From Azospirillum brasilense (lineage in GTDB: Bacteria; Pseudomonadota; Alphaproteobacteria; Azospirillales; Azospirillaceae), in contig NZ_CP032347.1 of the NCBI RefSeq assembly GCF_005222205.1, positions 735,001 to 799,000 of the forward strand: a stretch of 64,000 bases of DNA, given 5' to 3'. Shown piece after piece: positions 7,309 to 16,597 of the stretch. Under the pieces are notes generated by a model, which searched no databases, was not told the origin of the DNA, and worked only from the letters and a program-made list of their open reading frames with translations. How positions within the stretch are numbered: the first letter of the stretch is position 1; each line of letters opens with the position of its first letter. The position numbers were made by a program, and so were the translations under genes.

Positions 7309-9012
7309 ATGCCGCTGCACCGCTGGTTCTCGAACCGCAAGTTATTGCACAAGATCCTCGTTCCGGTTCTTGTTCTGCTGATCGTCATCGCCAGCCTCGT
7401 CTGGACCGCCCGGAGCGCGATCTCCGATCTGACAAGCTCAACCGCCCGCATCACCGACCTGGTCGCCGACCGGCTCGGCGCGACCATCGCCGTGCAATCG
7501 GCGCTGGGCGATGCCATGGACACCGAGGCGAACGCCATCGTCGCCTCGTCCCGCGAGGCCATCGACGCCGCCAACGCGCAGCTCACGGCCAACATCGCCA
7601 AGGCCCTGGCCGCCATCGACACGCTGGCCGAGGCCTACGACGACCCGGCGGAGCGCGAGAGCATCCAGGCCATCAAGTCGATCGTCGGAGAGTATGAGCG
7701 CGTCGCCCAGACGACCGTGCAGCTGGCCCGCGGTTTCGACACCGACGGCGCCATCCGCGTGTCCATCGACGTCGGCCGCCCCGTCCGGCAGAAGCTGACC
7801 GCCGCGCTGGGCGAGCGGGTGGAGCAGAGCATGGCCGAGACGCGGGAGGCCGAGAAGCGCGCAACCGCGCTCTCCCAACAGGTCATGACGCGGCTCTACA
7901 CGGTCGCGGGCGCCGGCCTGCTGTTCGCCTTCGGCCTGCTGGGGTCCATCCTGCTGTTCTTCGTCGTTCGTCCGCTGCACCGCCTGACGTCGGAGATGAC
8001 CTCGATCGCCGCCGGCGACTTGGCCGTGGCCATCCAGGGCACCGAGCGCACGGACGAGGTCGGCCTGCTCGCCCGCGCGCTCCAGGTCTTCAAGAGCAAC
8101 GGGCTGGAGATGCGGCGCCTCCAGGAGGAGAGCGACGCGCAGAAGCGCCAGATGGAGGCCGACCGCCGGGCCGCCATGCTGGCCCTGGCCGACCAGTTCG
8201 ACGCCAACGTGCAGGGCGTGGTGCAGGCCGTCTCGCAGGCCGCCCGCCAGCTTCAGAGCAACGCGCAGACGATGACCGGCGCCGCCGAGACGACGACGGA
8301 GCAGGCCTCCTCGGTCGCCGCCGCGACGGAGCAGGCGTCGGCCAACGTCGCGACGGTCGCCGCGGCGTCGGAGCAGCTGGGCAGCTCCATCGGGGAGATC
8401 GGCCGTCAGGTCAACGGCGCCGCGACGGTCGCCCGCGACGCCGTCGCCGAAGGGGAACGGACCAACGCGCTGGTCGAGCGGCTGGCCAGCGCCGCCCAGA
8501 AGATCGGCGACGTGGTCAACCTGATCCAGAACATCGCCAGCCAGACGAACCTGCTGGCGCTGAACGCGACCATCGAGGCGGCCCGCGCCGGCGAGGCCGG
8601 CAAGGGCTTCGCCGTGGTGGCGGGCGAGGTCAAGGCGCTGGCCACCCAGACGTCCCAGGCCACCGAGGAGATCGCCAGCCAGATCACCGAGATCCAGGCG
8701 ATCACCGAAGGCACCGTGACGGCCATCCGCAACATCGCCCGGACCATCGCCGACGTGGACGCCATCGCCGGCGCCATCGCCGCCGCCGTGGAGGAGCAGA
8801 CCGCCGCCACGCACGAGATCGGCCGCAACATCCAGCAGGCCGCCCAGGGCACCCGGCTGGTCTCCGGCAACATCGGCGGAGTCAGCCAGTCGGCCACCGA
8901 CGTGCGCGAGGCCGCCGCCGAAGTGCTGGACGCCGCGAACAGCCTGTCCCGCGACTCCGACCTGCTGCGCGACGAGATCCACGGCTTCATCGCCCGGGTC
9001 CGCGCCGGCTGA
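7309..9012 (+). CDS. Methyl-accepting chemotaxis protein, short four-helix-type sensor
   Basis: The 567-residue chemoreceptor has TM1 at about 15-33, a helical periplasmic region of about 160 residues, TM2 at about 197-221 and a HAMP domain to about 275. A methyl-accepting helical bundle follows. The signalling hairpin reads QTNLLALNATIEAARAGEAG near 413-432 and matches the conserved CheW/CheA contact region. The sensor size fits a 4HB-type domain and its ligand cannot be read from the sequence. Glutamine/glutamate pairs in TEQAS and EEQTAATHEI are likely methylation sites. The C-terminus (FIARVRAG) has no CheR-binding pentapeptide. No other chemotaxis genes are near, as is usual for scattered receptors in Azospirillum-like genomes. 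Confidence 0.93.
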   Translation: MPLHRWFSNRKLLHKILVPVLVLLIVIASLVWTARSAISDLTSSTARITDLVADRLGATIAVQSALGDAMDTEANAIVASSREAIDAANAQLTANIAKALAAIDTLAEAYDDPAERESIQAIKSIVGEYERVAQTTVQLARGFDTDGAIRVSIDVGRPVRQKLTAALGERVEQSMAETREAEKRATALSQQVMTRLYTVAGAGLLFAFGLLGSILLFFVVRPLHRLTSEMTSIAAGDLAVAIQGTERTDEVGLLARALQVFKSNGLEMRRLQEESDAQKRQMEADRRAAMLALADQFDANVQGVVQAVSQAARQLQSNAQTMTGAAETTTEQASSVAAATEQASANVATVAAASEQLGSSIGEIGRQVNGAATVARDAVAEGERTNALVERLASAAQKIGDVVNLIQNIASQTNLLALNATIEAARAGEAGKGFAVVAGEVKALATQTSQATEEIASQITEIQAITEGTVTAIRNIARTIADVDAIAGAIAAAVEEQTAATHEIGRNIQQAAQGTRLVSGNIGGVSQSATDVREAAAEVLDAANSLSRDSDLLRDEIHGFIARVRAG

Positions 9013-9024
9013 TGAACGGGCGGA

Positions 9025-9054
9025 GCGTGACCCCCGCGTGACCCCCGCGTGACC
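9025..9054. repeat. Three-copy 11-bp tandem repeat
   Basis: GCGTGACCCCC occurs at 9025-9035 and 9036-9046, with a partial third copy at 9047-9054. It lies between the chemoreceptor stop and the small gene at 9140. It may be a simple slippage repeat. Confidence 0.7.
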
Positions 9055-9139
9055 ATTGTCGTGTCGCGCGGGGGTGGCGCCCCCAACGGCCGAATTCGTG
9101 GTAGCATGGCGCTCCACAGTCGGAAGCCTTTGGAACCCC

Positions 9140-9493
9140 ATGCCGAGCCTGTCCAGCGGCCTCAACGCCCTCATCGACACGGTCCTGCGCAGCCACCCGT
9201 CGCTGCGGGTGCTGCCGGTGTCCCGCTACACCCGGGACCAGGCCGCCGCCTACGCCGCCGCCAACGGGCGGGCCATCGCCCACGCCGTCGACGCGCAGGG
9301 GCGGCAGTCGCTCCTGGTCGCCCTGACCGGGCTGGACTATGTGAGCGTCTGCGACCTTGACCACGACCTGACGGTTCCCGCCGAACAGCCGGTGTCGCTG
9401 GTCGTGCCCGAGCTGCGCGGCGGGCTGCTCGCCCGCTTCACCCCGCGCACCGCCGGGGACGTGTGCCGGATCGTCGAGGCCGTCTGCCCCTGA
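9140..9493 (+). CDS. Hypothetical protein, 117 residues
   Basis: I do not recognise this family. The protein (MPSLSSGLNALIDTVLR...) is soluble-looking with no signal peptide or membrane segment. It has a mixed alpha/beta character: a strand-rich centre (SLLVALTGLDYVSVCDLDHDL) and a C-terminal helix (RTAGDVCRIVEAVC). ATG 9140 is preferred over an in-frame ATG at 9056 because the upstream residues are low-quality translation of the intergenic region. No strong ribosome site is visible. It is convergent with the CoA-transferase gene and leaves only 24 bases between stops. Codon use matches its neighbours, which supports it being real. Confidence 0.6.
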   Translation: MPSLSSGLNALIDTVLRSHPSLRVLPVSRYTRDQAAAYAAANGRAIAHAVDAQGRQSLLVALTGLDYVSVCDLDHDLTVPAEQPVSLVVPELRGGLLARFTPRTAGDVCRIVEAVCP

Positions 9494-9517
9494 CCGCCCA
9501 CGCCCCCGTCAAGGCGC

Positions 9518-11011
9518 TCAGACCGGCCGCATGCTGCCCGTCTGCTGGTAGCGCAGGTGCCAGGAGAAGGCCTCCTCCAGCAGATGCGGGGTGTGGCCGC
9601 CGCGCTGCAGCGCCCGGCGGTGATAGTCCAGCGCCAGCTCGCGGTAGCTGGGATGGACGCAGTTGCGGATGATCGTCTCCGCCCGCTCGCGCGGGGCGAG
9701 GCCGCGCAGGTCGGCCAGACCGGTCTCGGTCACCAGGACGTCCACGTCATGCTCGTTGTGGTCGGTGTGGGTGACCATCGGCACGACGCTGGAAATCTTC
9801 CCATCCTTGGCCAGCGACTTGGTGACGAAGATGGCGAGGTGGGCGTTGCGCGCGAAGTCGCCGGAGCCGCCGATGCCGTTCATCATCTGCGTGCCGTTGA
9901 CGTGGGTCGAGTTGACGTTGCCGTAGATGTCGCACTCCAGCGCCGTGTTGATGCCGATCACGCCCAGCCGGCGGATGACCTCCGGGTGGTTGGAAATCTC
10001 CTGCGGACGCAGCAGCAGCCGGCCCTTGTAGCTGCTGATCTTCGGCAGAACCTCTGCGTATTTTCCTGCGCTCAGCGTGATGGAGGAGCCCGAGGCGAAG
10101 GTCAGCTTGCCGGCGTCGAACAGGTCGAAGGTGCTGTCCTGCAGGACCTCGCTGTACATGGTCAGGTCGTGGAACGGGCTGTCGATCATGCCGTGCAGCA
10201 CCGCGTTGGCGATGGTCCCGATCCCGGCCTGGAGCGGGTTCAGCGAGCGGCCCAGCCGGCCCTGCCGCACCTCGCGGTCGAGGAACTCGATGAGGTGCCC
10301 GGCGATGTCACGGGTCTCGGCGTCCGGCGGCAGGATGGTGGCGCTGCTGTCCTGCTTGCGGGTCACCACGATGGCCGCGATCTTCGACGGGTCGATGGGG
10401 ATGTAGGGCAGGCCGGCGCGGCTCTCCGCGGTCACCACCGGGATCGGCTCTCGGAAGGGGCGACGCGTCGGGATGTAGACGTCGTGCATCCCCTCCAGGT
10501 CGAGCGGCTGGGTCAGGTTCAGTTCGACGATGATCTTCTCCGCCAGGATGGCGAAGGTCGCCGAGTTGCCGATCGAGGTGGTGGGAACGATCCCGCCCGT
10601 CTCGGTGATCGCGCAGGCCTCGATCACCGCCACGTCCACCGGCCCCATCTGGCGGGAGCGCAGAAGCTCCACCGTCTCCGACAGGTGCTGGTCGACGAAC
10701 ATCACCTCGCCGCGGTTGATCGCCTTGCGCAGCACCGGGTCGGCCTGGAACGGCAGGCGGCGGGCCAGCACCCCGGCCTCCGTCAGGATGCGGTCCACGT
10801 CGTTGCCCAGCGAGGCGCCGGTCATCAGCGTGACCTTCAGCCGTTCCGTCGCGGCGCGCTCGGCCAGCGCCAGCGGCACCGCCTTGGCGTCACCGGCGCG
10901 GGTGAAGCCGCTCATGCCGATGGTCATGCCGTCGCGGATCAGCAGGGCCGCCTCTTCCGGCGTCACCACCTTACCCCACAGGGACTTCAGGCGAATACGG
11001 TCGCGGTACAT
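9518..11011 (-). CDS. Acetyl-CoA hydrolase / succinyl-CoA:acetate CoA-transferase family protein
   Basis: The 497-residue protein matches the class I CoA-transferase family containing bacterial acetyl-CoA hydrolases and succinyl-CoA:acetate transferases. The start region reads LWGKVVTPEEAALLIRDGMTIGMSGFTRAGDAKAVP, split over the CoA-binding fold. The motif MYSEVLQD contains E288, the expected covalent glutamyl-CoA residue. NGTQMMNGIGGSGDFARNA is the glycine-rich loop, and the end LLEEAFSWHLRY is typical. ATG 11011 is chosen because AAGGA stands about 6 bases before it, although the frame is open to 11074. Such enzymes move CoA between acetate and succinate or hydrolyse acetyl-CoA. It is single-gene and apparently not in an operon. 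Confidence 0.9.
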   Translation of the reverse strand: MYRDRIRLKSLWGKVVTPEEAALLIRDGMTIGMSGFTRAGDAKAVPLALAERAATERLKVTLMTGASLGNDVDRILTEAGVLARRLPFQADPVLRKAINRGEVMFVDQHLSETVELLRSRQMGPVDVAVIEACAITETGGIVPTTSIGNSATFAILAEKIIVELNLTQPLDLEGMHDVYIPTRRPFREPIPVVTAESRAGLPYIPIDPSKIAAIVVTRKQDSSATILPPDAETRDIAGHLIEFLDREVRQGRLGRSLNPLQAGIGTIANAVLHGMIDSPFHDLTMYSEVLQDSTFDLFDAGKLTFASGSSITLSAGKYAEVLPKISSYKGRLLLRPQEISNHPEVIRRLGVIGINTALECDIYGNVNSTHVNGTQMMNGIGGSGDFARNAHLAIFVTKSLAKDGKISSVVPMVTHTDHNEHDVDVLVTETGLADLRGLAPRERAETIIRNCVHPSYRELALDYHRRALQRGGHTPHLLEEAFSWHLRYQQTGSMRPV

Positions 11012-11292
11012 GGTTATCCTTTGCACGTTCTCGGGCGTTTGTTGCCTGTTGAAATTGTTCGGCAGACGATTCACTCATTCTTTTCTTTGAGGTCCGTCAT
11101 AGGCCCCGCTTTCGCAGCGCTGCAATTGCCGGTCGGTCATATCAGGGTGTCCTAATGGGCATGAATGGCCGCCTTGCGCCGTCGTCCCTCAAACGCCCGG
11201 TTGTGCCCCGGCACCGCCCTGGGGCATATGGATGGGCTTCCGCCGTGACCCATGTCCGGCCAACGGAAAAGCCTGCCAGGGAGCCTCCGCCG

Positions 11293-12471
11293 ATGCGTTT
11301 CTCGTCCCTCACCGACCGCATCCGCGGCGACCGCGTCGCGGCCTGGGACATCCATTTCGCCGCCTGGACCGCCAAGGGGCGCGGCGAGGACGTGATCGTG
11401 CTGAGCGTCGGTGACCCGGACTTCGACACGCCCGCCCCGGTGCGCGACGCCGCCATCGCCGCCCTGCACGCCGGCGACACCCATTACACCCCGATCCCAG
11501 GCCGTCCGGAGCTGCGCGCCGCGCTGGCCCGCGACGTCGCCCGCCGCACCGGTCTGGCGATCGAGCCGGAGAACGTCATCGTCTGCGCCGGGGCGCAGAA
11601 CGGCCTGTTCAACGCCACCCTTTGCCTCGTCGAGGCGGGGGACGAGGTGCTGGTGCCGGAACCGATGTACCTGACCTACGAGGCCTGCGTCCGCGCGTCC
11701 GGCGCCACGCTGGTCCCGGTGGCCCCGGACGCCGCCACGCTGCGGCTGGACCCGGCGGCGCTGGCCGCCGCGGTGACCCCGCGCACCCGCGCCATCTTCC
11801 TGGCGACCCCCGCCAACCCCACCGGCATCGTCATGTCGATGGAGGAACTGGAGGCCGTGGCCGACCTCGCCCGCCGCCACGACCTGTGGGTGGTCGCCGA
11901 CGAGGTCTATGCCAGCCTGACCTTCGACCGGCCGCACATCAGCATCGCCACCCTGCCCGGCATGGCGGAGCGCACGGTGACCATCAACAGCCTGTCCAAG
12001 TCGCACGCCATGACCGGCTGGCGCGCCGGCTGGGTCGTCGCCCCGGCGCCGCTGGTCGCCCATATGGGCACGCTGGCGCTGTGCATGCTCTACGGCCTGC
12101 CGGGATTCGTGCAGCAGGCCGCGCTGGTCGCCGTCGAGCAGGGCGACGCGGCGGTGGCGGCGATGCGCGAGGGCTACCGCCGCCGCCGCGACATCGCGCT
12201 GGAGGCGCTCGGCTCGGTTCCCGGCCTGCGCTGCCTGAAGCCGGAGGCCGGCATGTTCATGCTGGTGGACGTGCGCGGCACCGGACTGCCGACCATGGAG
12301 TTCGCGTGGCGGCTGTTCCGCGAAACCGGCGTGTCGGTGCTGGACGCCGGCGCCTTCGGCCCGGCGGCGGCGGGCTGCGTCCGCCTGTCCTTCGCGGTCG
12401 GCGAGGCGGAGCTGGCGGAGGCCTGCCGCCGCATCGCCGCCTTCGTGACGGGGTTGCGGCCGGCGGCGTGA
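11293..12471 (+). CDS. PLP-dependent aminotransferase, AruH (arginine:pyruvate transaminase)-like
   Basis: The 392-residue fold-type I aminotransferase begins MRFSSLTDRIRGDRVAAWDIH. This closely resembles, from memory, the start of Pseudomonas AruH, as do LSVGDPDFDTPAP and the PLP region NSLSKSHAMTGWRAGWV. The Schiff-base lysine is K236. Other cofactor contacts are visible in NPTGIV and VADEVYASL. AruH moves the alpha-amino group of arginine to pyruvate in the arginine transaminase pathway, but related enzymes accept other amino acids. ATG 11293 is preferred over ATG 11155: AGGGAG lies 10 bases before it and the family similarity starts there. It is convergent with the IclR gene of the hut cluster, only 16 bases apart. 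A role in a histidine or basic amino-acid network is plausible but not proven. Confidence 0.82.
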   Translation: MRFSSLTDRIRGDRVAAWDIHFAAWTAKGRGEDVIVLSVGDPDFDTPAPVRDAAIAALHAGDTHYTPIPGRPELRAALARDVARRTGLAIEPENVIVCAGAQNGLFNATLCLVEAGDEVLVPEPMYLTYEACVRASGATLVPVAPDAATLRLDPAALAAAVTPRTRAIFLATPANPTGIVMSMEELEAVADLARRHDLWVVADEVYASLTFDRPHISIATLPGMAERTVTINSLSKSHAMTGWRAGWVVAPAPLVAHMGTLALCMLYGLPGFVQQAALVAVEQGDAAVAAMREGYRRRRDIALEALGSVPGLRCLKPEAGMFMLVDVRGTGLPTMEFAWRLFRETGVSVLDAGAFGPAAAGCVRLSFAVGEAELAEACRRIAAFVTGLRPAA

Positions 12472-12487
12472 GTCGAGCCCGCCGCGC

Positions 12488-13276
12488 TCACCCGCGCGGC
12501 AGGTAGCCGAGCTGGTGCGAGATCGCGTCCGCCGTCTCCACCACCTTGGTCCGCAGATGGTCGAGCGTGGCGGGCTGGTCCATCACGGCGCTGGGGCCGG
12601 ACAGGTTGATGGCGGCGATGACCTCGCCCCGATGGTCGCGGATGGCGGCCGCGATGGCGACGATCCCCGACACGAAGGAGGAGCGGTTCATCGTCCAGCC
12701 GCGCTTGCGGTCCTCCGCCACCTCCTGGATCAGCGAGGTCAGCGTGACCGCCGTGGTGTCGCTGTAGCGGTCCAGCCGAACGCCGGTGTAGAGCTGCGCG
12801 ATGGCCTCGTCGGTGAGGCCGCTCAGCAGCATCCGGCCCATCGCGGTGGCGTGGGCCGGCAGGCGGTAGCCGACCGCGATGTTGCTGGACAGCGTCATGT
12901 GCGAGTGCGCGCGGTAGACGTAGACGATCTCCGTCCCGTCGCGCACCGCCATGTGGGCGGAGATCTGCGTGCTGTCGCGCAGCCCGTCGATGTAGGGGAT
13001 CGCCACCTCGATCCCGTCCAGCCCCGACAGGTAATGATAGCCGAGCTGCATCGACCGCGGCGCCAGGCGGTAGGACTTGCCGTCCCCCGCCCGCCCGATG
13101 TAGCCGAGATGCTCCAGCGTGAAGACCAGCCGGTAGGCCGAGGCCCGCCCGATCCCCAGCGCCCTGGCGATGTCGGTCAGGGACAGCGTCCGGCGCTGCG
13201 GCGTGAACAGCTCCAGGATGGCCAGCCCGCGCTGCAGCGCCGGGGCGATGTAGGTGTTCGGATCGGTCTCGCTCAT
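12488..13276 (-). CDS. IclR-family regulator of the hut-type cluster
   Basis: This 262-residue IclR protein has its HTH at about 25-75 (ALQRGLAILELF, SLTDIARALGIGRASAYRLV). The effector domain follows (YRLPAHATAMGRMLLSGL, then INLSGPSAVM). Its start overlaps the hutF stop by four bases (ATGA at 13273-13276), so it is the last gene of a hutG-hutF-iclR transcript. IclR members such as KdgR and PcaU bind short palindromes near their target promoters. The pair of matching GTTTT-N6-CAAAAC-like sites at 15506 and 15663, in front of hutG and the ABC importer, are its most likely targets. The effector would be a histidine-pathway intermediate if the context is read correctly. Confidence 0.88.
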   Translation of the reverse strand: MSETDPNTYIAPALQRGLAILELFTPQRRTLSLTDIARALGIGRASAYRLVFTLEHLGYIGRAGDGKSYRLAPRSMQLGYHYLSGLDGIEVAIPYIDGLRDSTQISAHMAVRDGTEIVYVYRAHSHMTLSSNIAVGYRLPAHATAMGRMLLSGLTDEAIAQLYTGVRLDRYSDTTAVTLTSLIQEVAEDRKRGWTMNRSSFVSGIVAIAAAIRDHRGEVIAAINLSGPSAVMDQPATLDHLRTKVVETADAISHQLGYLPRG

Positions 13277-14670
13277 GTGTCCCGGCGCAACCCCTCGATG
13301 GCGCGCCGGTAGGCGGCCCGGATGGCGTCCTCCCGGACATGGCGGCCCTCGCGCACTACGGTCCGCCCCGCCGCGACCACGTCGCGCACGGCGTGCCCGT
13401 CGCTGGCGAAGACATAGGCGTCCAGAAGGCTGTCGTCGGTCCGAGAAAGCAGTTTCGGGTTGTCCGCGTCAAGCACGACGAAGTCGGCGGGCTGGCCCAC
13501 CTGAATCCCGCCGCCGGTCACCGGCTGGCCCAGCGCCTGCGCGCCGCCGGCCACCGCCGCCCGGTAGAGGCCGCCGCCGATGGACGGGCAATTCCCGATG
13601 CGCAGCACGTTGCGCCGCCGCTGCACCAGCCGCTGGCCGTATTCCAGAAGCCGCAGCTCCTCCGCCGCGGACACGCTGATGTGGCTGTCCGACCCGACGC
13701 CGAACCGCCCGCCCTGCGCCAGGAAGGGGATGGCGGGGAACAGACCGTCGCCCAGATTGGCCTCGGTCGTCAGGCAGAGGCCGGCCACGGCCCCGCTCGC
13801 CGCCATGCCGTCGACCTCGGCCGGTGTCACGTGCGTGGCGTGGACGAGGCACCAGCGCGGCCCGACCGGAGCGTTCTCCAGAAGCCACTCCACCGGGCGC
13901 TTGCCGCTCCAGGCGACGCAGTCGTCCACCTCCGCCGTCTGCTCGGCGATGTGGATGTGGATGGGCGCGCCGGGGTCGAGCGCGTCGAGGCCGGCCAGCG
14001 CGTCGCGCATCTCCTCCGGCGTCACCGCGCGCAGCGAATGCAGGGCGAGGCCGGCGCGGCGGCCCGCCCGCTCCGCGCCCATCGCCGTCTGCATGGCGGA
14101 GACGATGGACAGCAGCCCGTCCACGTCGTTGATGAAGCGCTTCTGCCCGTCGGACGGCGGCTTGCCGCCGAAGCCGCTGTGGGCGTAGAGCACCGGCAGA
14201 TGGGTCAGGCCGATCCCCGCCGTGTCGGCGGCCGCCAGGATGCGGCGCGACATCTCCGCCCGGTCGGCGTAGGGGCGCCCGTCGGCACCGTGGTGCAGGT
14301 AGTGGAACTCCGCCACCGCCGTGTAGCCCTGCTTCGCCATCTCCATGTAGAGCAGCGCCGCGACCGCCTCCGCCGCCTCGGGCGTCATGCGGCGGACGAA
14401 GCCGTACATGGCGTCGCGCCACGTCCAGAAGCTGTCCTCCGACGCACCGGCGTATTCGGTCAGCCCGGCCATGGCGCGCTGGAAGGCGTGGCTGTGCAGG
14501 TTGGGCATGCCGGGGATCACCGGCCCGGCGGCCTGCGGGAGGCCGTTCGCCTCCGCGTCCCGCTCGACCGCGATCAGCGTGCCCCGCGCGTCGAAACGCA
14601 GCGCCACGTTCGAGGCCCAACCCTCGGGCAGCAGCGCCCGTCCGCAGAAAAGCCCGTTCACGCTGTCCAT
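13273..14670 (-). CDS. hutF: Formimidoylglutamate deiminase
   Basis: The 465-residue amidohydrolase-superfamily enzyme converts N-formimino-L-glutamate to N-formylglutamate and ammonia, the fourth step of the five-step histidine pathway. Metal ligands are visible in MPNLHSHAFQRAMAG (HxH), HIHIAEQTAEVDDC, VHATHVTPAE and GSDSHISVSAAEEL, the last giving the aspartate. The HAFQRAMAGLTEY stretch is characteristic of HutF. ATG 14670 has GGAGG five bases upstream. A GTG at 14685 that overlaps the hutG stop (GTGA) is an alternative. The product feeds HutG, encoded immediately upstream. HutH, HutU and HutI are not in this window. Confidence 0.9.
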   Translation of the reverse strand: MDSVNGLFCGRALLPEGWASNVALRFDARGTLIAVERDAEANGLPQAAGPVIPGMPNLHSHAFQRAMAGLTEYAGASEDSFWTWRDAMYGFVRRMTPEAAEAVAALLYMEMAKQGYTAVAEFHYLHHGADGRPYADRAEMSRRILAAADTAGIGLTHLPVLYAHSGFGGKPPSDGQKRFINDVDGLLSIVSAMQTAMGAERAGRRAGLALHSLRAVTPEEMRDALAGLDALDPGAPIHIHIAEQTAEVDDCVAWSGKRPVEWLLENAPVGPRWCLVHATHVTPAEVDGMAASGAVAGLCLTTEANLGDGLFPAIPFLAQGGRFGVGSDSHISVSAAEELRLLEYGQRLVQRRRNVLRIGNCPSIGGGLYRAAVAGGAQALGQPVTGGGIQVGQPADFVVLDADNPKLLSRTDDSLLDAYVFASDGHAVRDVVAAGRTVVREGRHVREDAIRAAYRRAIEGLRRDT

Positions 14671-14681
14671 CGCCGCCTCCG

Positions 14682-15482
14682 TCACGCCCGCTCCTCCGCC
14701 CAATCAGCCATCGCACCGACGAACCGCCGCAGATGCGGGCGGATCCGCGCGGCGCGCGACTCGTCGAAGGCGAAGGGAGCATCCTCCTCCATGTAGGTCA
14801 CCTGCGCCATCTCGAGCTGCACGGCGTGCCAGCCCTCGGACGGGCGCCCGAAGTGGCGGGTGATGTGGCCGCCCTTGAAGCGCCCGTTGAGGACATGGGT
14901 GAAGCCGTCGGTCCCGGCGTCCGCGCCGACCGCGACCAGCCGGTCGCTCAGCACGGGGTCGACGCTGCGCCCGTCGTTGGTGCCGATGTTCAGGTCGGGC
15001 AGCCGCCCCTCGAACAGCCGCGGCACGACGGAGCGGATGGAATGGGCGTCGAACAGAACCGCGCGCCCGAACTGGTCGCGCAGCCGGGTCATCTCCGCGG
15101 TGATGGCGTCGTGGTAGGGAGCCCAGTAACGGGTGATCCGCTCCGCCACCTCCGCCGCGTCCGGTTCCGCGCCCGGCCGGTACAGCGGCGCCCCGTCGAA
15201 CAGGGTCGTCGGGCAGAGGCCCGTGGTGGCGCCGCTGTAGAGCGGCGTGTCGTTGCTGGGGCGGTTCAGATCGACGACATAGCGCGAGAAGCGCGCCTGG
15301 ATCACCCCGACTCCAAGGTCCTCCAGGAAGTCGTAGAGACGCGGCAGGTGCCAGTCCGTGTCGGGCAGGCCCTGCGCCTCCGGCACCAGCCGGCCGATGA
15401 ATCCGTCCGGCAGCGCCGTGCCGACATGGGGCAGGCTGACCAGCACCGGACGGCGCGCGGCGCGAAACCCGAAAACGTCCAT
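14682..15482 (-). CDS. hutG: N-formylglutamate deformylase
   Basis: This 266-residue zinc-dependent N-formylglutamate amidohydrolase releases formate and glutamate, the last step of histidine degradation. Family motifs are VLVSLPHVGTALPD near the start, VVDLNRPSNDTPLY, and LFDAHSIRS, which holds metal-binding and catalytic residues. ATG 15482 follows AGAGAGGAT and gives the family's usual beginning (MDVFGFRAARRPVLVSLPH). The open frame to 15596 has no family similarity. It is the first gene of the hutG-hutF-iclR unit and faces the ABC importer across a 286-base divergent promoter region. Confidence 0.92.
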   Translation of the reverse strand: MDVFGFRAARRPVLVSLPHVGTALPDGFIGRLVPEAQGLPDTDWHLPRLYDFLEDLGVGVIQARFSRYVVDLNRPSNDTPLYSGATTGLCPTTLFDGAPLYRPGAEPDAAEVAERITRYWAPYHDAITAEMTRLRDQFGRAVLFDAHSIRSVVPRLFEGRLPDLNIGTNDGRSVDPVLSDRLVAVGADAGTDGFTHVLNGRFKGGHITRHFGRPSEGWHAVQLEMAQVTYMEEDAPFAFDESRAARIRPHLRRFVGAMADWAEERA

Positions 15483-15768
15483 ATCCTCTCTCCCGTGCGA
15501 CAAGTGTTTTGTCAGCAAAACTTTTCGCTTCCCTGTTCGGTCGTCCCCGGCTTCCGCGGCGTTCGCGGTACTTGGCCGCAACACCAGCGTTGCCATAGGG
15601 CGTCCGTCATGCTCCAGTATGACAAACGGCGTTGACGCAGCTGTTTTCCCTGGGCAACATATGTTTTATAGGCAAAACACGGCGCTGCCAAGCCGCTCGC
15701 TGCGCAAGGGGGTTCCCCGGCGTCCGAAACTGGCAACGCAGGCGCAACGAACAGGGAAATTCCGACCC
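15483..15768. promoter_or_regulatory. Divergent hut / amino-acid ABC promoter region with paired operator sites
   Basis: Two closely matching 16-bp elements lie in this region: GTTTTGTCAGCAAAAC at 15506-15521, close to hutG, and GTTTTATAGGCAAAAC at 15663-15678, on the importer side. A third, degenerate copy may lie at 15643-15658 (GTTTTCCCTGGGCAAC). The half-sites GTTTTG and CAAAAC are inverted. One site near each divergent gene suggests joint control, most simply by the IclR protein encoded at 12488; this is inference. Confidence 0.65.
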
Positions 15769-16566
15769 ATGAAGTCCTTTGGTAAGTTTCTCGCCGCCGC
15801 CTCCTTCGCCGCCGCCGCGGTCGTCACGGTGGTCGGCGCCGGGTCCGTCCCGGCGCGCGCCGAGGACGCGGTGATCGCCTCGATCAAGCAGAGCGGCACC
15901 TTCCGCGTCGGCGTGGACGCCACCTTCGCGCCCTTCGAATTCTCGCAGGACGGCAAGAAGACCGGTTTCGACATCGAGCTGGTCGAGGCCATCGCCAAGG
16001 AGCTGGGCGCCACCAAGGGCGTCGAGTGGGTGGACATCGACTTCAAGGGCCTGATCCCCGGCCTGATGGCCAACCGCTTCGACATGATTGCCTCGGCCAT
16101 GTACATCACCGAGGAGCGCCGCAAGGTCGTCGCCTTCTCCGACACCTACTATCCGGGCGGCCTCGTCATCATGGTCAAGGCGAACAACAGCGCCGTGAAG
16201 GGTCCGGCCGACCTCGAAGGCAAGACCGCCGCCGTGCAGATCGGCACCAAGTCGGTCGTCCATCTGAAGGAGCATTTCCCGAAGACGAAGATCGTCGAGG
16301 TCGAGACCAACGCCGAGATGTTCGGGCAGGTCGAGACCGGCCGCACCGACGTCGCGGTGACCGGCAAGCCCGCCGCCAAGCTCTACGCCCAGACGCATCC
16401 GACCGTGAAGGTGCTGGACGACCAGCTCACCACCGAGGATTACGGCTTCGCCATGCGCAAGGACAACACCGAGCTGGTGACCAAGGTGAACGCCGCCATC
16501 GCCAAGCTGAAGGCCGACGGCACCTACCAGAAGCTCATCGACAAGTGGTTCGAAGCCAAGAAGTGA
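15769..16566 (+). CDS. Polar amino-acid ABC transporter substrate-binding protein
   Basis: The 265-residue family 3 solute-binding protein has a Sec signal peptide (hydrophobic core about 8-25, cleavage near ARA-ED at residue 32). The mature start IASIKQSGTFRVGVDATFAPFEF and the motif GFDIELVEAIAKELG are diagnostic of histidine, glutamine and arginine binders. ATG 15769 begins the signal peptide. It heads a three-gene importer unit divergent from hutG, so histidine or its breakdown products are reasonable ligands. Ligand identity is inferred from context only. Confidence 0.92.
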   Translation: MKSFGKFLAAASFAAAAVVTVVGAGSVPARAEDAVIASIKQSGTFRVGVDATFAPFEFSQDGKKTGFDIELVEAIAKELGATKGVEWVDIDFKGLIPGLMANRFDMIASAMYITEERRKVVAFSDTYYPGGLVIMVKANNSAVKGPADLEGKTAAVQIGTKSVVHLKEHFPKTKIVEVETNAEMFGQVETGRTDVAVTGKPAAKLYAQTHPTVKVLDDQLTTEDYGFAMRKDNTELVTKVNAAIAKLKADGTYQKLIDKWFEAKK

Positions 16567-16597
16567 TCGATATTTTTGTGAACGGAGGATCCCTCCC

